Shown here: piece after piece, positions 7,695 to 15,022 of the stretch | Layout of the letters: the number at the start of each line of letters is the position of its first letter | Position numbering within the stretch: position 1 is the stretch's first letter | IMG/VR virus record: IMGVR_UViG_3300031578_000030 | Location: 1-59,636 of that record | Source: a virus | Length of the DNA stretch: 59,636 bases | Reading direction: 5' to 3' (one strand) | Notes under the pieces: generated by a model | Told to the model about the DNA's origin: nothing | Databases searched by the model: none | What the model saw: only the letters and a program-made list of their open reading frames with translations | Made by a program: the position numbers and the translations under genes

Positions 7695-7898
7695 TTAGAC
7701 ATTTCCGGGCCCAGCATCGGTTGAATCGTCGTAAGGATCTGGTGCCAGTGGCAGTATCCGCGGGTGCTTTGCAACACCACGGCAGTCCTGCTCTAGAGCG
7801 CGCACTTCTCTACGGTACTCTGCTGGGCGAATACGCCCTTCGTTCAATTGACGATCTAGCTCGTCCATCGCGCGGTCAAATTCATCCTGGATTCCCAT
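7695..7898 (-). CDS. Hypothetical helical protein (67 aa)
   Basis: 67 residues: an N-terminal charged helix (DEFDRAMDELDRQLNEG) followed by RPAEYRREVRALEQDCR, then an acidic proline-containing tail. The pattern resembles the short SHOCT-like or linker helices in phage proteins, but no function can be given. ATG 7898 follows GGAGGGAG. A longer frame starting at 7982 exists but seems to be a read-through of the spacer. Confidence 0.55.
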   Translation of the reverse strand: MGIQDEFDRAMDELDRQLNEGRIRPAEYRREVRALEQDCRGVAKHPRILPLAPDPYDDSTDAGPGNV

Positions 7899-7968
7899 CG
7901 CTCGCTCCCTCCACCGTCGCGGCTTCTGTTGCTTGCTTGTCGAGCCAATTGCCCGCCGGCAGTGGCAC
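7882..7968 (-). CDS. Possible mini-protein (28 aa)
   Basis: A 28-codon frame from GTG 7968 (weak GAAGAAGAG site) fills the gap between two genes. It encodes PLPAGNWLDKQATEAATVEGASDG and its stop overlaps the start of the 67-aa gene. Its end EGASDG resembles the ends of neighbouring tiny genes, which is the main support. It may be only the translated junction element. Confidence 0.3.
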   Translation of the reverse strand: MPLPAGNWLDKQATEAATVEGASDGNPG

Positions 7969-7978
7969 CAGCTCTTCT

Positions 7979-8392
7979 TCATGGTACAGCCGCAGACTGG
8001 CTGACGTGACGTGCGCAGATAAACACCGGTTCGCCGTTTGGCGCAGTTGCCCCGAAATCTGCAACATCACCACAGTAGACCGGACCCGACTGCACATCGT
8101 AGCCGATCAGGCGACCACAGCGCTCCACTTCATTATCGCCGATCATACGCCAATGGGTACATTCGTCGGTAGCCACTGGGGTGCCACCGGGGGCGTAATC
8201 ACCCTGTAACGATTTGGCAAACGCTTTGTTTATGGTTGACCTCTCGCCGCTACTGCGGCTTGCTATTCCAGTTTCCACCTGTACCGCGGCCGATCCTTGT
8301 CCAGGATGATCAGCCGCCCGTTCGGCCGCCTCTGCGGCCTCGCGGGTCTTGCCGGTGCCGGCCCCGCCGATCAGCTTAACTACCTGAACCAT
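7979..8392 (-). CDS. P-loop N-terminus joined to zinc-binding domain (137 aa)
   Basis: From ATG 8392 (AAAGGTGG site) the frame opens with a Walker A loop (LIGGAGTGKT, residues 7-16). It continues through low-quality sequence, then a second part with TDECTHWRM, CGRLIGYD, VYCGDVADF and FICARHV, a plausible zinc domain. The junction hairpin and GAGAGG site typical of gene starts here lie inside the frame at 8237-8259, and a different frame just before it ends naturally at about 8262. So this may be two genes, with the first frameshifted and the second lacking a normal start codon (AUA at 8233). Confidence 0.5.
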   Translation of the reverse strand: MVQVVKLIGGAGTGKTREAAEAAERAADHPGQGSAAVQVETGIASRSSGERSTINKAFAKSLQGDYAPGGTPVATDECTHWRMIGDNEVERCGRLIGYDVQSGPVYCGDVADFGATAPNGEPVFICARHVSQSAAVP

Positions 8393-8579
8393 TGTGCCAC
8401 CTTTCTGCCATAATCTCGAACGGCCCCCGCCCACCGGATTCAACGCAGAGTGGGCTTACCGCAACCTCCTCCATTTCCTCATAGCCCAACGGGCCAAAGG
8501 TAAAGGCATAGTCCCTGGGATGCTTGCAAACTGGCACGAAATACCGGGCCGGGCCAATGGTCATTTGGGTTGTTCGCAT
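8376..8579 (-). CDS. Hypothetical protein (67 aa)
   Basis: 67 residues with RYFVPVCKHPRDYAFTFG and a glutamate-rich centre; no domain recognised. ATG 8579 follows GGAGCG. It is the first gene downstream of the TIGR-like array on the minus strand, so it would be co-transcribed with the array unless there is processing or termination between them. Confidence 0.55.
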   Translation of the reverse strand: MRTTQMTIGPARYFVPVCKHPRDYAFTFGPLGYEEMEEVAVSPLCVESGGRGPFEIMAERWHNGSGS

Positions 8580-8658
8580 TCGTCGCTCCTCGAAACGTCC
8601 CGCTCCGCCGCCCAGCTTCGCCCAGGTTGCGATGGACGAGGCTGGGGGGGGTTGAGGT

Positions 8659-9134
8659 CGGCTCGCTCATCGCTAACGCACATCCCGATTCGCGGCTCGC
8701 TCACACACCTCGCACATCGCGATAGTCGACTCGCTCTTAGCCAGCGCACATCATCACTCCCGACTCGCTCTACGGCTTCGCACATCCCCATACACGACTC
8801 GCTCCAGAGGTTCGCACATCTTCGGCCGCGGCTCGCTCATTGGCTTCGCACATCCGCTCTTTCGGCTCGCTCATCCCTCACGCACATCCGAACTAGCGGC
8901 TCGCTCATCGCTAACGCACATCGTAGCTTGCGGCTCGCTCGACGGCACCGCACATCTCAACCATCGGCTCGCTCCACTCTTTCGCACATCAAAAAGGGCG
9001 GCTCGCTCCCGCTACTCGCACATCGCCGACCCCGGCTCGCTCCGCATCAACGCACATCTTGCACAGCGGCTCGCTCGGGCTTTACGCACATCACGCCATA
9101 CGGCTCGCTCCCCTATCGCGCACATCGTACACAA
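8659..9134 (-). repeat. TIGR-like array: 14 units of 34 bp with paired 8-bp spacers
   Basis: Written on the plus strand each unit is CG(G/A)CTCGCTC-N8-CGCACATC-N8. The 10-bp core starts at 8659, 8693, 8727 and so on every 34 bp to 9101; the 8-bp core starts at 8677 and every 34 bp to 9119. Core centres are exactly 17 bp apart. The 8-bp core is invariant in all 14 units; the 10-bp core varies only at its third base (A in units at 8727, 8761 and 8795). Of 28 spacers 27 are different; ATCGCTAA occurs twice (8669 and 8907). A degenerate core (CGGCTATTCT) at 9135 overlaps the tas stop codon. Because 34 is not a multiple of three the array is not coding. Transcription is expected on the minus strand, continuing from tas, giving GATGTGCG-N8-GAGCGAGCCG-N8 RNA units, comparable in size to the 36-nt tigRNAs described for TIGR-Tas. 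Confidence 0.88.
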
Positions 9135-9137
9135 CGG

Positions 9138-10049
9138 CTATTCTTCTCCTAGCAATCGCCCCAATGAATGCCCTTCGTACTTGCCCGGCCACAGTGGCGG
9201 CGTGATCAGGTGCGTATGCTGCCGTCCGTCGTGCTCGAACACGTACGGCTTCGGGGCTGCCGTGCCGTGGAAATCCTCGTACATCACCTGATGAAGATGA
9301 GAGAGAAACAGCTTGACCGCCACCCGCCGCGCCCACTCGTGCAAGTGTTGTGGGCACAATCGGCCAGCCTCCCAATCCTTCCATCGCGGCTTGACCTTCA
9401 TCTTCCTCAGCAAGGCCGGGCTGGCTTCGCATCGTTCGATTTCTCGCCGTGCGTGCTCGACAAAGCCGCTCGCCTCGTTACGACGGATCAAGGCAGCCTT
9501 CGTCTCGGCGTAGAACCGGCCATACACGCTGCTCTCCCGGCTGGACGTGCGGACAAAACATTCACCCATTCGATACGCGACAATGCTTTTGAGCGGCGCG
9601 TTCCAGGGGCGTTTCTGGCCCTTCTCCCACTTCGCATCGGGATTCAACCCTGCAAACGACCAGAAGTGACCAGCAGTCAACGCCCGGCGGATGTCAAAAT
9701 GAGCGAGCATCGCGGCCGACAGGACGGGGCCGATCCCACATTGTGCTTGGCACCACTGACCAACTCGATAGGAGCCGGCAAACCGTCCGAGACTCGCCTT
9801 CAAGACATTCTCGAAAACGCGCATGGTATTGAATGCCCACGCAATGAGCCGATTCGGTTCAGCGTCCTCTTGGCTACTGCGGACTTGGGCCTGCGCTCGA
9901 ATCCGTTCATCCTGGACGATGTAGTAGAGATCGATCAGGAATCGGCCGTCCCGCTGTGTGAGGTCTTGTGATGCCTCCCGAATGTCCCGAGACAATTCGC
10001 GGAACGGAGCTGCCAATTCAAGCGGCAAAGTGTCGAGAACGGTACTCAT
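9138..10049 (-). CDS. tasA: Tas protein with IS110/Nop-like domain, no nuclease domain (TasA-like)
   Basis: 303 residues. The N-terminal ~90 residues are helical and charged (FRELSRDIREASQDL, DERIRAQAQVRSSQEDAE). This is followed by the signature of the IS110/IS116/IS902 C-terminal domain: GIGPVLSAAMLAHFDI (105-120), GHFWSFAGLNP (127-137), a Lys/Trp-rich KWEKGQKRPWN and LKSIVAYRMGE (153-163). That domain is related to the Nop domain that binds box C/D guide RNA. There is no DEDD RuvC-like transposase domain before it, so it is not an IS110 transposase. There is no HNH or RuvC after it. Published TIGR-associated (Tas) proteins have exactly this Nop core alone (TasA) or fused to nucleases. The start ATG 10049 has CAGGAG upstream. 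The stop codon touches the first unit of the 14-unit array, so gene and guide array form one transcription unit. Likely role: RNA-guided DNA binding. Confidence 0.85.
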   Translation of the reverse strand: MSTVLDTLPLELAAPFRELSRDIREASQDLTQRDGRFLIDLYYIVQDERIRAQAQVRSSQEDAEPNRLIAWAFNTMRVFENVLKASLGRFAGSYRVGQWCQAQCGIGPVLSAAMLAHFDIRRALTAGHFWSFAGLNPDAKWEKGQKRPWNAPLKSIVAYRMGECFVRTSSRESSVYGRFYAETKAALIRRNEASGFVEHARREIERCEASPALLRKMKVKPRWKDWEAGRLCPQHLHEWARRVAVKLFLSHLHQVMYEDFHGTAAPKPYVFEHDGRQHTHLITPPLWPGKYEGHSLGRLLGEE

Positions 10050-10333
10050 TCGAGTCTCCTGTAAAAAGGGTATCACTTGGTTTCCGTTTGTTCTTTCATG
10101 GCCAACGCTGCCGATCGACCTCAGCCATGAACCGCTCGCAGGCCCCCTGTGTCCTCGATCCCCGACATCATCCGCCTGGCCCTTCGCCTTCGCCTTCCGC
10201 CCGGGCCGGCAGCCGAATCGGCTCGCCGCGTATGGCCTCGCCCGTCTAACAAACTGGAAGCGAGGGGAAAACCTTTTCGGTTCGGTTCTGTTCCCACCTA
10301 ACAAATCGGACTCGTCGGCAGAATCTTTCGGGT

Positions 10334-10789
10334 TCACTCCGATTCAACAAACGCCCTCCGCTCCTCATCCGTCAGCCGTGCGGATTCAGTCGGCAGCCGC
10401 CTCAGCCCCCGTCCCGGCGATCTCGCGTGTACTTCCACTCGCGATACCACCAACGCCGCCAACCGCGGCCCCATCCGGTCGAACCAGTCGAAACCCGACT
10501 TCACCCGTCGCCGCTCAACCAAACTGAGACCCTCCGCCCAATGGATCGTGCCCGGGCGACCGTCGGCCTGCGGCGGATCCTGAACCGCCAGGATCAGACA
10601 GCGGGTGTTGCCGACACGGAAGCCGGCGGCCTGCGGTAGCGCGGCCCCACGACCGCCCCCACCCTCGCCCTCACCTTCGCCGCCAGGCAACGCGCAGCCA
10701 GGGGAAGGTTGTAGCCCCGCGATCTGCGGTGTCGCGACCAACTGCGAATCCGGTCGACTTTCGATTAGTGCAAATAGGGGGTGTGACAT
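10334..10789 (-). CDS. Hypothetical protein upstream of tas (151 aa)
   Basis: 151 residues with a Gly/Glu-rich low-complexity part, then a more regular second half (GFDWFDRMGPRLAALVVSRVEV) and an end of LTDEERRAFVESE. I recognise no domain. The ribosome-binding site is weak (AGGA about 10 nt upstream). It lies between the putative origin and the tas gene. The 284 bp that separate it from tas hold no well-supported gene; a 25-codon frame (MMSGIEDTQG..., about 10180-10100) is the only hint. Confidence 0.45.
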   Translation of the reverse strand: MSHPLFALIESRPDSQLVATPQIAGLQPSPGCALPGGEGEGEGGGGRGAALPQAAGFRVGNTRCLILAVQDPPQADGRPGTIHWAEGLSLVERRRVKSGFDWFDRMGPRLAALVVSRVEVHARSPGRGLRRLPTESARLTDEERRAFVESE

Positions 10790-11076
10790 AAGGTGTTGTC
10801 CTGCAACTGGTTATGGCTACGTCCTATAGGCGTCCTATGAGCGTTCCATGAAGCAGTTTTCGTAAGTCCTTACTATGTAAGGCCGTGTCCTATGCGTCCT
10901 ATACGTCCCATGACTTCCACAACTTCTCTAATGCGCGTGTGTGTGCGTGTGTGCGCGCGCCTAAGGATTAAATGGAAACACTAGGACGCATGGGACATCT
11001 GGACGTTATCTGGACGCCACCTGGAGGTTCGTATACGGTTAGGCAATGTAAGACACCCTGGTAAATTAAGATATAT
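10790..11076. other. Putative replication origin / iteron region
   Basis: Gene-free stretch directly downstream of the primase-helicase gene. Copies of GTCCYAT-like heptamers occur on the plus strand at 10821, 10832, 10843 (GTTCCAT), 10887, 10896 and 10905, in two clusters with 11-bp and 9-bp steps. Inverted copies (TAGGAC, ATGGGAC, ATCTGGAC twice) occur at 10982-11015. Between them is a 26-bp alternating purine-pyrimidine run of GT/GC steps (about 10933-10960), and next to the primase stop is an AT-rich segment (about 11060-11090). Iterons plus an AT-rich unwinding element beside the replication gene suggest an origin; an operator region is the alternative. Confidence 0.5.
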
Positions 11077-13533
11077 TCAAAAATTAAGCGCGTTTTGGTT
11101 ATCTGGGGTATTTTGCTCCACCTCACCTAACTCCACCAAAACGATCCCGGCGTACGCATACATGCGGTTGCCATCTGATCCGAGCCGCCTTCTTTTCACA
11201 CCGTTGAACACCCGCACGACCTCCCGGCCGAACAGTCTCTCCCCCAGTGAGTGGTATCCGTGAGACCTGCACCAGCGGCAGTACGTGTCGTAAAGCGTGG
11301 AGCAAAACACGCTCGCGTTGGGCTCCTTGCTAGCCTCGCAACACTCGGTCAGAAACGCGCGGGCAGGGTTGATCTCCTCTCGGTACTCCTCGACCGCCGT
11401 CCGTGACTGAGTGCTTTCAGTGAACCCACCTTGCCGCCGCAGCCGGTGGAGGCCGAGCACGGCCCACCAGAAGATGCCCGGTAATTCGCTTGAGCGTTCC
11501 CACCACTCCGGCTTGTCCATGCCGAGAATCCGCTCTTCTGGCGGGATTGTGATGTTGAACTGGATGACCATCATGCGGCGCCACAGGCCACCTGACCGAT
11601 CAGAGAAACGGGGCCGGTTGTTCGCACTGAGGACAAAACGGGCTGTGGGCATGGCGAAGAATGACCGCTTGTGTTTCGCCTCAAAAAGCATCCGGTCTCC
11701 GGAGGTAAACGACTTGAGAACACCTTCGGCAGCCCGGTCCATCTCAGAGCACTCAGTGGCGATGTTGGCCAGCTTGCCGAGGGTAGTCTCCAGGTCGAAG
11801 CGACCGCCGAATCGTTCCAGCGAGACGTGGGAGACATTCTGACGCCCCAGTAAGGCGATCAGCGCGGCACAAAAGACACTCTTGCCGTTATTCCCGTCAC
11901 CCTCCAGGAAGAGAAACCGCTGGAGGTTGGTGTCGTGTGTCAGGCAATAGCCGCACCACTCTTGGAGTGTGGCAATATCTTCCCGCCGGCTCTCCAAGAC
12001 ACGATCCAGAAAGGCGTCCCATTTCGGACTTTGGCAGTTTTTGCACGTTGTATCGACCGGATAGGGCAAAAACACTTGGCTGAACCAGTTGGGGGAATGT
12101 GGCAGGTTCCAATCGTCGCGCTGTTCAATGAACGCATCTACGTCCAGAAGGCAGTTTTGCACCGCCACGCAGTTGGGCCGCTGGGTGCCGTCGGTCCATG
12201 TTTGCCACTCGATGTACGACGGGAGTTTGATCATTGAGTGTACGGCCTGAATCACGTCGCTTATGAGCCGCGTGGTTACTTTCTGAACCTTAGCTGTTTC
12301 CTCTTCTTCGTCTTTCGCCTGACCACCTTTCCGTCTCGCCAAGGCCCGTAGCTGCTTGTCCACATTGATCCGATCGAATTCCGTCTTGACGCCCCTGGTT
12401 AAGTCCGCTCGCAAGTCTTCCGTGAACAGTGGCCGATAGTACGGATCTCTCGGATCCCACGACCAGTAGAAGCCTCGCCAGAACACGACTCGTTCATACG
12501 GGCAATGCTCGTCCAGAAAGACATGGGCAAGCCGGTGGGGGTCATCGTCGGCCGCCTCGGCGTCCATCTCTATGGGGATGTACGTCGGCGTGGCTGCCAC
12601 GATTTCTAGAAAACGGTTGCGCGTGCCGCCGGCCGCAATCCACTCGACGATATCTCCCTTCAGCGGCAGATTGGGGAGTTTTAGAATCCGGACGTCGGCC
12701 CCGGGCTTCAGTCGCCGGAGCTTGGCGACCATGATCTGGCCAAATGCCTCGCCCGCCGGATCGTTGTCGACCACTGCGACCACGGTGGCAAAGCGGAGTA
12801 CCGGGGACCAGTCGGCGTAATTCATGGATTTTTCGCCGCCGGCGTTGGTTGTGGCCACCAGGCCGAGCGCGGCCGCCGCGTCGACAGCCTTCTCGCCAGC
12901 GTGAATCGTCACGAGGTCGGCAGGCGCCGCTGCCTCGATCTCCTGGCGGCGGTATAGCGGCCGTGGTCCGGGCGGGTAGCCTGCCTGCCAGCCCATACCG
13001 CCCTCCAGGCCGAGCGGCACTTGATGGACCGGCCGATATTCTTTTCGCTGCTTCTCGCCGGCTGGAGTCGGCAAGTCGAAGCGTAGCACCCAGAAGGTGT
13101 CATACTGCCACTTGCCGGCCAACCGCACGCCGCGGCCGTGCTGCCTCTCCAGCAACTCCACGTAATACCGCACGATGCCGCGGGGCGTGGCGAACAGCCT
13201 GGGCTCGGCCGGCTTGCTGTTGCTCTTGTGGAGCGGCTTGGCCCCCAGGTATTCGCAGAGTGTGCTGACCACTTCCTTGAATGGTCGCCCGGTCAGCCAA
13301 CCGAGGGCCGCGATGCCATCGCCGTTCTTGGTGGAGAAACACTGGTTGCAGAACAGAGCACCGTTATCGAGGTCGATTGCACGAAACCGATCCACGCCGC
13401 CGCACTTCGGGCACGGCCCGTGTCTCTTCTGGCAACCCGGGTCAAGCTGAACGCCCGCAATCGTGGCAAAGATGTCTTGCCATCGACCGCGTGCGAGGGC
13501 CTTGAGTTCGGTGATGTTGACTTTCCGTGCCAT
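11077..13533 (-). CDS. Primase-helicase (TOPRIM + D5/SF3 helicase)
   Basis: 818 residues. N-terminal DnaG/gp4-type zinc finger (CPKCGGVDRFR ... CNQC, about residues 35-65). Then a TOPRIM-like region with IHAGEKAVDAAAALG and VVAVVDNDPAGEAFG. Then a D5-type N-domain and an SF3 helicase with Walker A GDGNNGKS near residue 540, Walker B-like IATECSE and the VLSANNRPRF sensor motif. It makes primers and unwinds DNA at the phage fork. ATG 13533 was chosen because it lies just after the ERCC4 gene stop; the upstream extension overlaps that gene. The adjacent downstream iteron region suits a self-encoded initiator. Confidence 0.9.
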   Translation of the reverse strand: MARKVNITELKALARGRWQDIFATIAGVQLDPGCQKRHGPCPKCGGVDRFRAIDLDNGALFCNQCFSTKNGDGIAALGWLTGRPFKEVVSTLCEYLGAKPLHKSNSKPAEPRLFATPRGIVRYYVELLERQHGRGVRLAGKWQYDTFWVLRFDLPTPAGEKQRKEYRPVHQVPLGLEGGMGWQAGYPPGPRPLYRRQEIEAAAPADLVTIHAGEKAVDAAAALGLVATTNAGGEKSMNYADWSPVLRFATVVAVVDNDPAGEAFGQIMVAKLRRLKPGADVRILKLPNLPLKGDIVEWIAAGGTRNRFLEIVAATPTYIPIEMDAEAADDDPHRLAHVFLDEHCPYERVVFWRGFYWSWDPRDPYYRPLFTEDLRADLTRGVKTEFDRINVDKQLRALARRKGGQAKDEEEETAKVQKVTTRLISDVIQAVHSMIKLPSYIEWQTWTDGTQRPNCVAVQNCLLDVDAFIEQRDDWNLPHSPNWFSQVFLPYPVDTTCKNCQSPKWDAFLDRVLESRREDIATLQEWCGYCLTHDTNLQRFLFLEGDGNNGKSVFCAALIALLGRQNVSHVSLERFGGRFDLETTLGKLANIATECSEMDRAAEGVLKSFTSGDRMLFEAKHKRSFFAMPTARFVLSANNRPRFSDRSGGLWRRMMVIQFNITIPPEERILGMDKPEWWERSSELPGIFWWAVLGLHRLRRQGGFTESTQSRTAVEEYREEINPARAFLTECCEASKEPNASVFCSTLYDTYCRWCRSHGYHSLGERLFGREVVRVFNGVKRRRLGSDGNRMYAYAGIVLVELGEVEQNTPDNQNALNF

Positions 13534-13549
13534 GCTGGCTACCGTGCCG

Positions 13550-14140
13550 TTATCGTTTTTCTTTTTGTTGCGCCGTCCAGGCTGCTTTGAGAATTGAAAA
13601 CGTCCGTAATTCCGCTCCACGTCGATCGCCGGCTGCCCACCAATGGACTCGTCTGTACCGCACCGACCACGCGGCGATCGTGCCCTCCACGCTCCGCGGA
13701 TCGGTGCGGTTTTCCCACCCTGGCCGATGTTCTGCCGGAGCTGCGATCTCCGCCCACGTCGCCTCGATCACCACGGCCGCGAAGCCGGGTAGGTTATCAA
13801 GTCGCTCGATCTCCCGTTCGAACCGTTCTCGGCCCCACGTGATTGAGCCGTACAAATCCTCCAGGCTCTTGCGCTCCACGGCCAGGGAATCATTGAGCCC
13901 TTTGACGCTGTAATCTCCGGTGGTCAAGCCGACGATTGACATCGGTACTATCAAAGCCTCACCGGCCGGGCCAATTATGCCAGAGAACTCGTAGGGAAGC
14001 TGTTCGCGTGAATCGACCAACACCGTGAAGGGGCAAAGGGTGATTGCTTGACGGAGATTCGCACCGCCGGAAGCCCGCGGTTGCCGGCAGGTGCGGATAC
14101 CGCCAAGATCAAAGGTGTCGGGGACGCGTTGCACCGTCAC
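13550..14140 (-). CDS. ERCC4-type nuclease
   Basis: 196 residues with the ERCC4/XPF nuclease signature: VLVDSREQLPYEF at about 40-52, GDYSVKG, then LAVERKSLEDLYGSI with the catalytic ERK. Phage relatives act on branched DNA during recombination or replication restart. It overlaps the metallopeptidase gene by 4 nt and lies directly upstream of the primase-helicase, so it belongs to the replication operon. Confidence 0.85.
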   Translation of the reverse strand: MTVQRVPDTFDLGGIRTCRQPRASGGANLRQAITLCPFTVLVDSREQLPYEFSGIIGPAGEALIVPMSIVGLTTGDYSVKGLNDSLAVERKSLEDLYGSITWGRERFEREIERLDNLPGFAAVVIEATWAEIAAPAEHRPGWENRTDPRSVEGTIAAWSVRYRRVHWWAAGDRRGAELRTFSILKAAWTAQQKEKR

Positions 14141-15000
14141 GCTTCCTGAAATTCCGGCTTGGCTTTGCGAAGCGCGACCATCGCGTCAACCAGATTGTCG
14201 TAGCCGCTTTCGCCGAAACCTTTAATCTCTTTCCACCAGTACTCCTCGTCTCCGGCTTTGTTCATGCGATCGATGAGCTTGCCCATCGTAGTGAGGTTGG
14301 CGTTGGTAAGCAGTTTCAGCTTGCCGGCGGCAAGCCCGTGTTCCACCAAACATGATGTCGGCCATCGTCGCCACGCCTTGGAGGTTTTGGCGGATGGTTC
14401 ACCGGCAGGTGGTTCACTTTCGCCATTGTCGCCGGGCTCCGCGGTTTCGGCCTTCTGGGCCTCGGCCAGCAGGGGCCTCTTGGCATCGTTGATGATCGCC
14501 TGAGCGAGGGCCGCCAGATCGCTTGTCCACACCCCGTGCCGTTCAACCACGATCTTGAACTCTTCGCAATCGTGTTTGCGGATGCGGCACACCAGCCGGT
14601 CGCGGTCGTCCAGTTTGGGGTTGCCGTCACTGTCGATCACGATCTGAGCATGGCAAAGCTCATGGTCGATCAAGGCCCGTTTCTCCTTGATGTTTAACCC
14701 CTGCCATGCCTCCTGGTTAAGCATGATCACAAAATCGAACGAGTCCAACTCGCGGTCAAGGTCGCCGCGCTTGCGGCATTTGCCGAGGCAGAGGATGCCG
14801 TTGGCATCGGCCCGCCATCCTAGCCGCCACGCTAGGGTGATTCTCGCATCGGCCAGATGACTGTGGTGCGCGAGCTTGATTTCTTCCATCAGAGCCCACG
14901 GTTCCGTGACTTCGCCCGCGTGTACGCGCGGGATCAACTTCACCGTTACCCGTTTCCGCCGTTTCTCTTTCACGCCACCGCTTCCTTTACATCGTCCCAT
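14137..15000 (-). CDS. Putative phage metallopeptidase
   Basis: 287 residues. The centre has LDSFDFVIMLNQEAW, then LIDHELCHAQ with the zincin motif HExxH (HELCH), followed by DRLVCRIRKHDCEEF and the RHGVWTSDL segment typical of the putative phage metallopeptidase family (SprT-like). The C-terminal 80 residues carry a helical domain ending GFGESGYDNLVDAMVALRK, similar to an RNA-polymerase-alpha C-terminal or HhH fold. ATG 15000 follows AAAGGAAAC. SprT-like enzymes cut DNA-bound proteins, which would fit the replication context (inference). Confidence 0.75.
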   Translation of the reverse strand: MGRCKGSGGVKEKRRKRVTVKLIPRVHAGEVTEPWALMEEIKLAHHSHLADARITLAWRLGWRADANGILCLGKCRKRGDLDRELDSFDFVIMLNQEAWQGLNIKEKRALIDHELCHAQIVIDSDGNPKLDDRDRLVCRIRKHDCEEFKIVVERHGVWTSDLAALAQAIINDAKRPLLAEAQKAETAEPGDNGESEPPAGEPSAKTSKAWRRWPTSCLVEHGLAAGKLKLLTNANLTTMGKLIDRMNKAGDEEYWWKEIKGFGESGYDNLVDAMVALRKAKPEFQEA

Positions 15001-15022
15001 GATCCGTTTCCTTTATTGCTGG

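Larger units (their letters stand above)
2476..8259 (-). promoter_or_regulatory. Family of junction hairpins before ribosome-binding sites
   Basis: At several junctions of tiny genes a short hairpin sits between the stop of one gene and the ribosome-binding site of the next. Plus-strand positions: GCCC-TACC-GGGC 2476-2487, GCCC-GCGA-GGGC 4557-4568 and 4946-4957, GCCGC-GACT-GCGGC 7091-7104, GCCGC-TGTT-GCGGC 7350-7363, GCCGC-TGCT-GCGGC 7679-7692, GCCGC-TACT-GCGGC 8246-8259. Tetraloops differ while stems are kept, which argues for selection on the fold. Larger hairpins in the same position occur in the right early block (for example 24113-24138 and 29068-29089). Confidence 0.65.

Noticed and set aside
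8659-9134. CRISPR array
   Set aside because: Repeats of 8 and 10 bp alternating with 8-bp spacers are far too short, two different cores are used, and no cas genes are present.
8394-9152. Plus-strand open frame of 252 codons through the array
   Set aside because: The repeat unit is 34 bp, so the frame cycles through three translations of the same repeat. It is an artefact of the GC-rich non-coding array.
9138-10337. IS110-family transposase / insertion sequence
   Set aside because: Only the C-terminal IS110-type domain is present; the DEDD RuvC-like domain and IS ends are missing, and a guide-like array follows instead.
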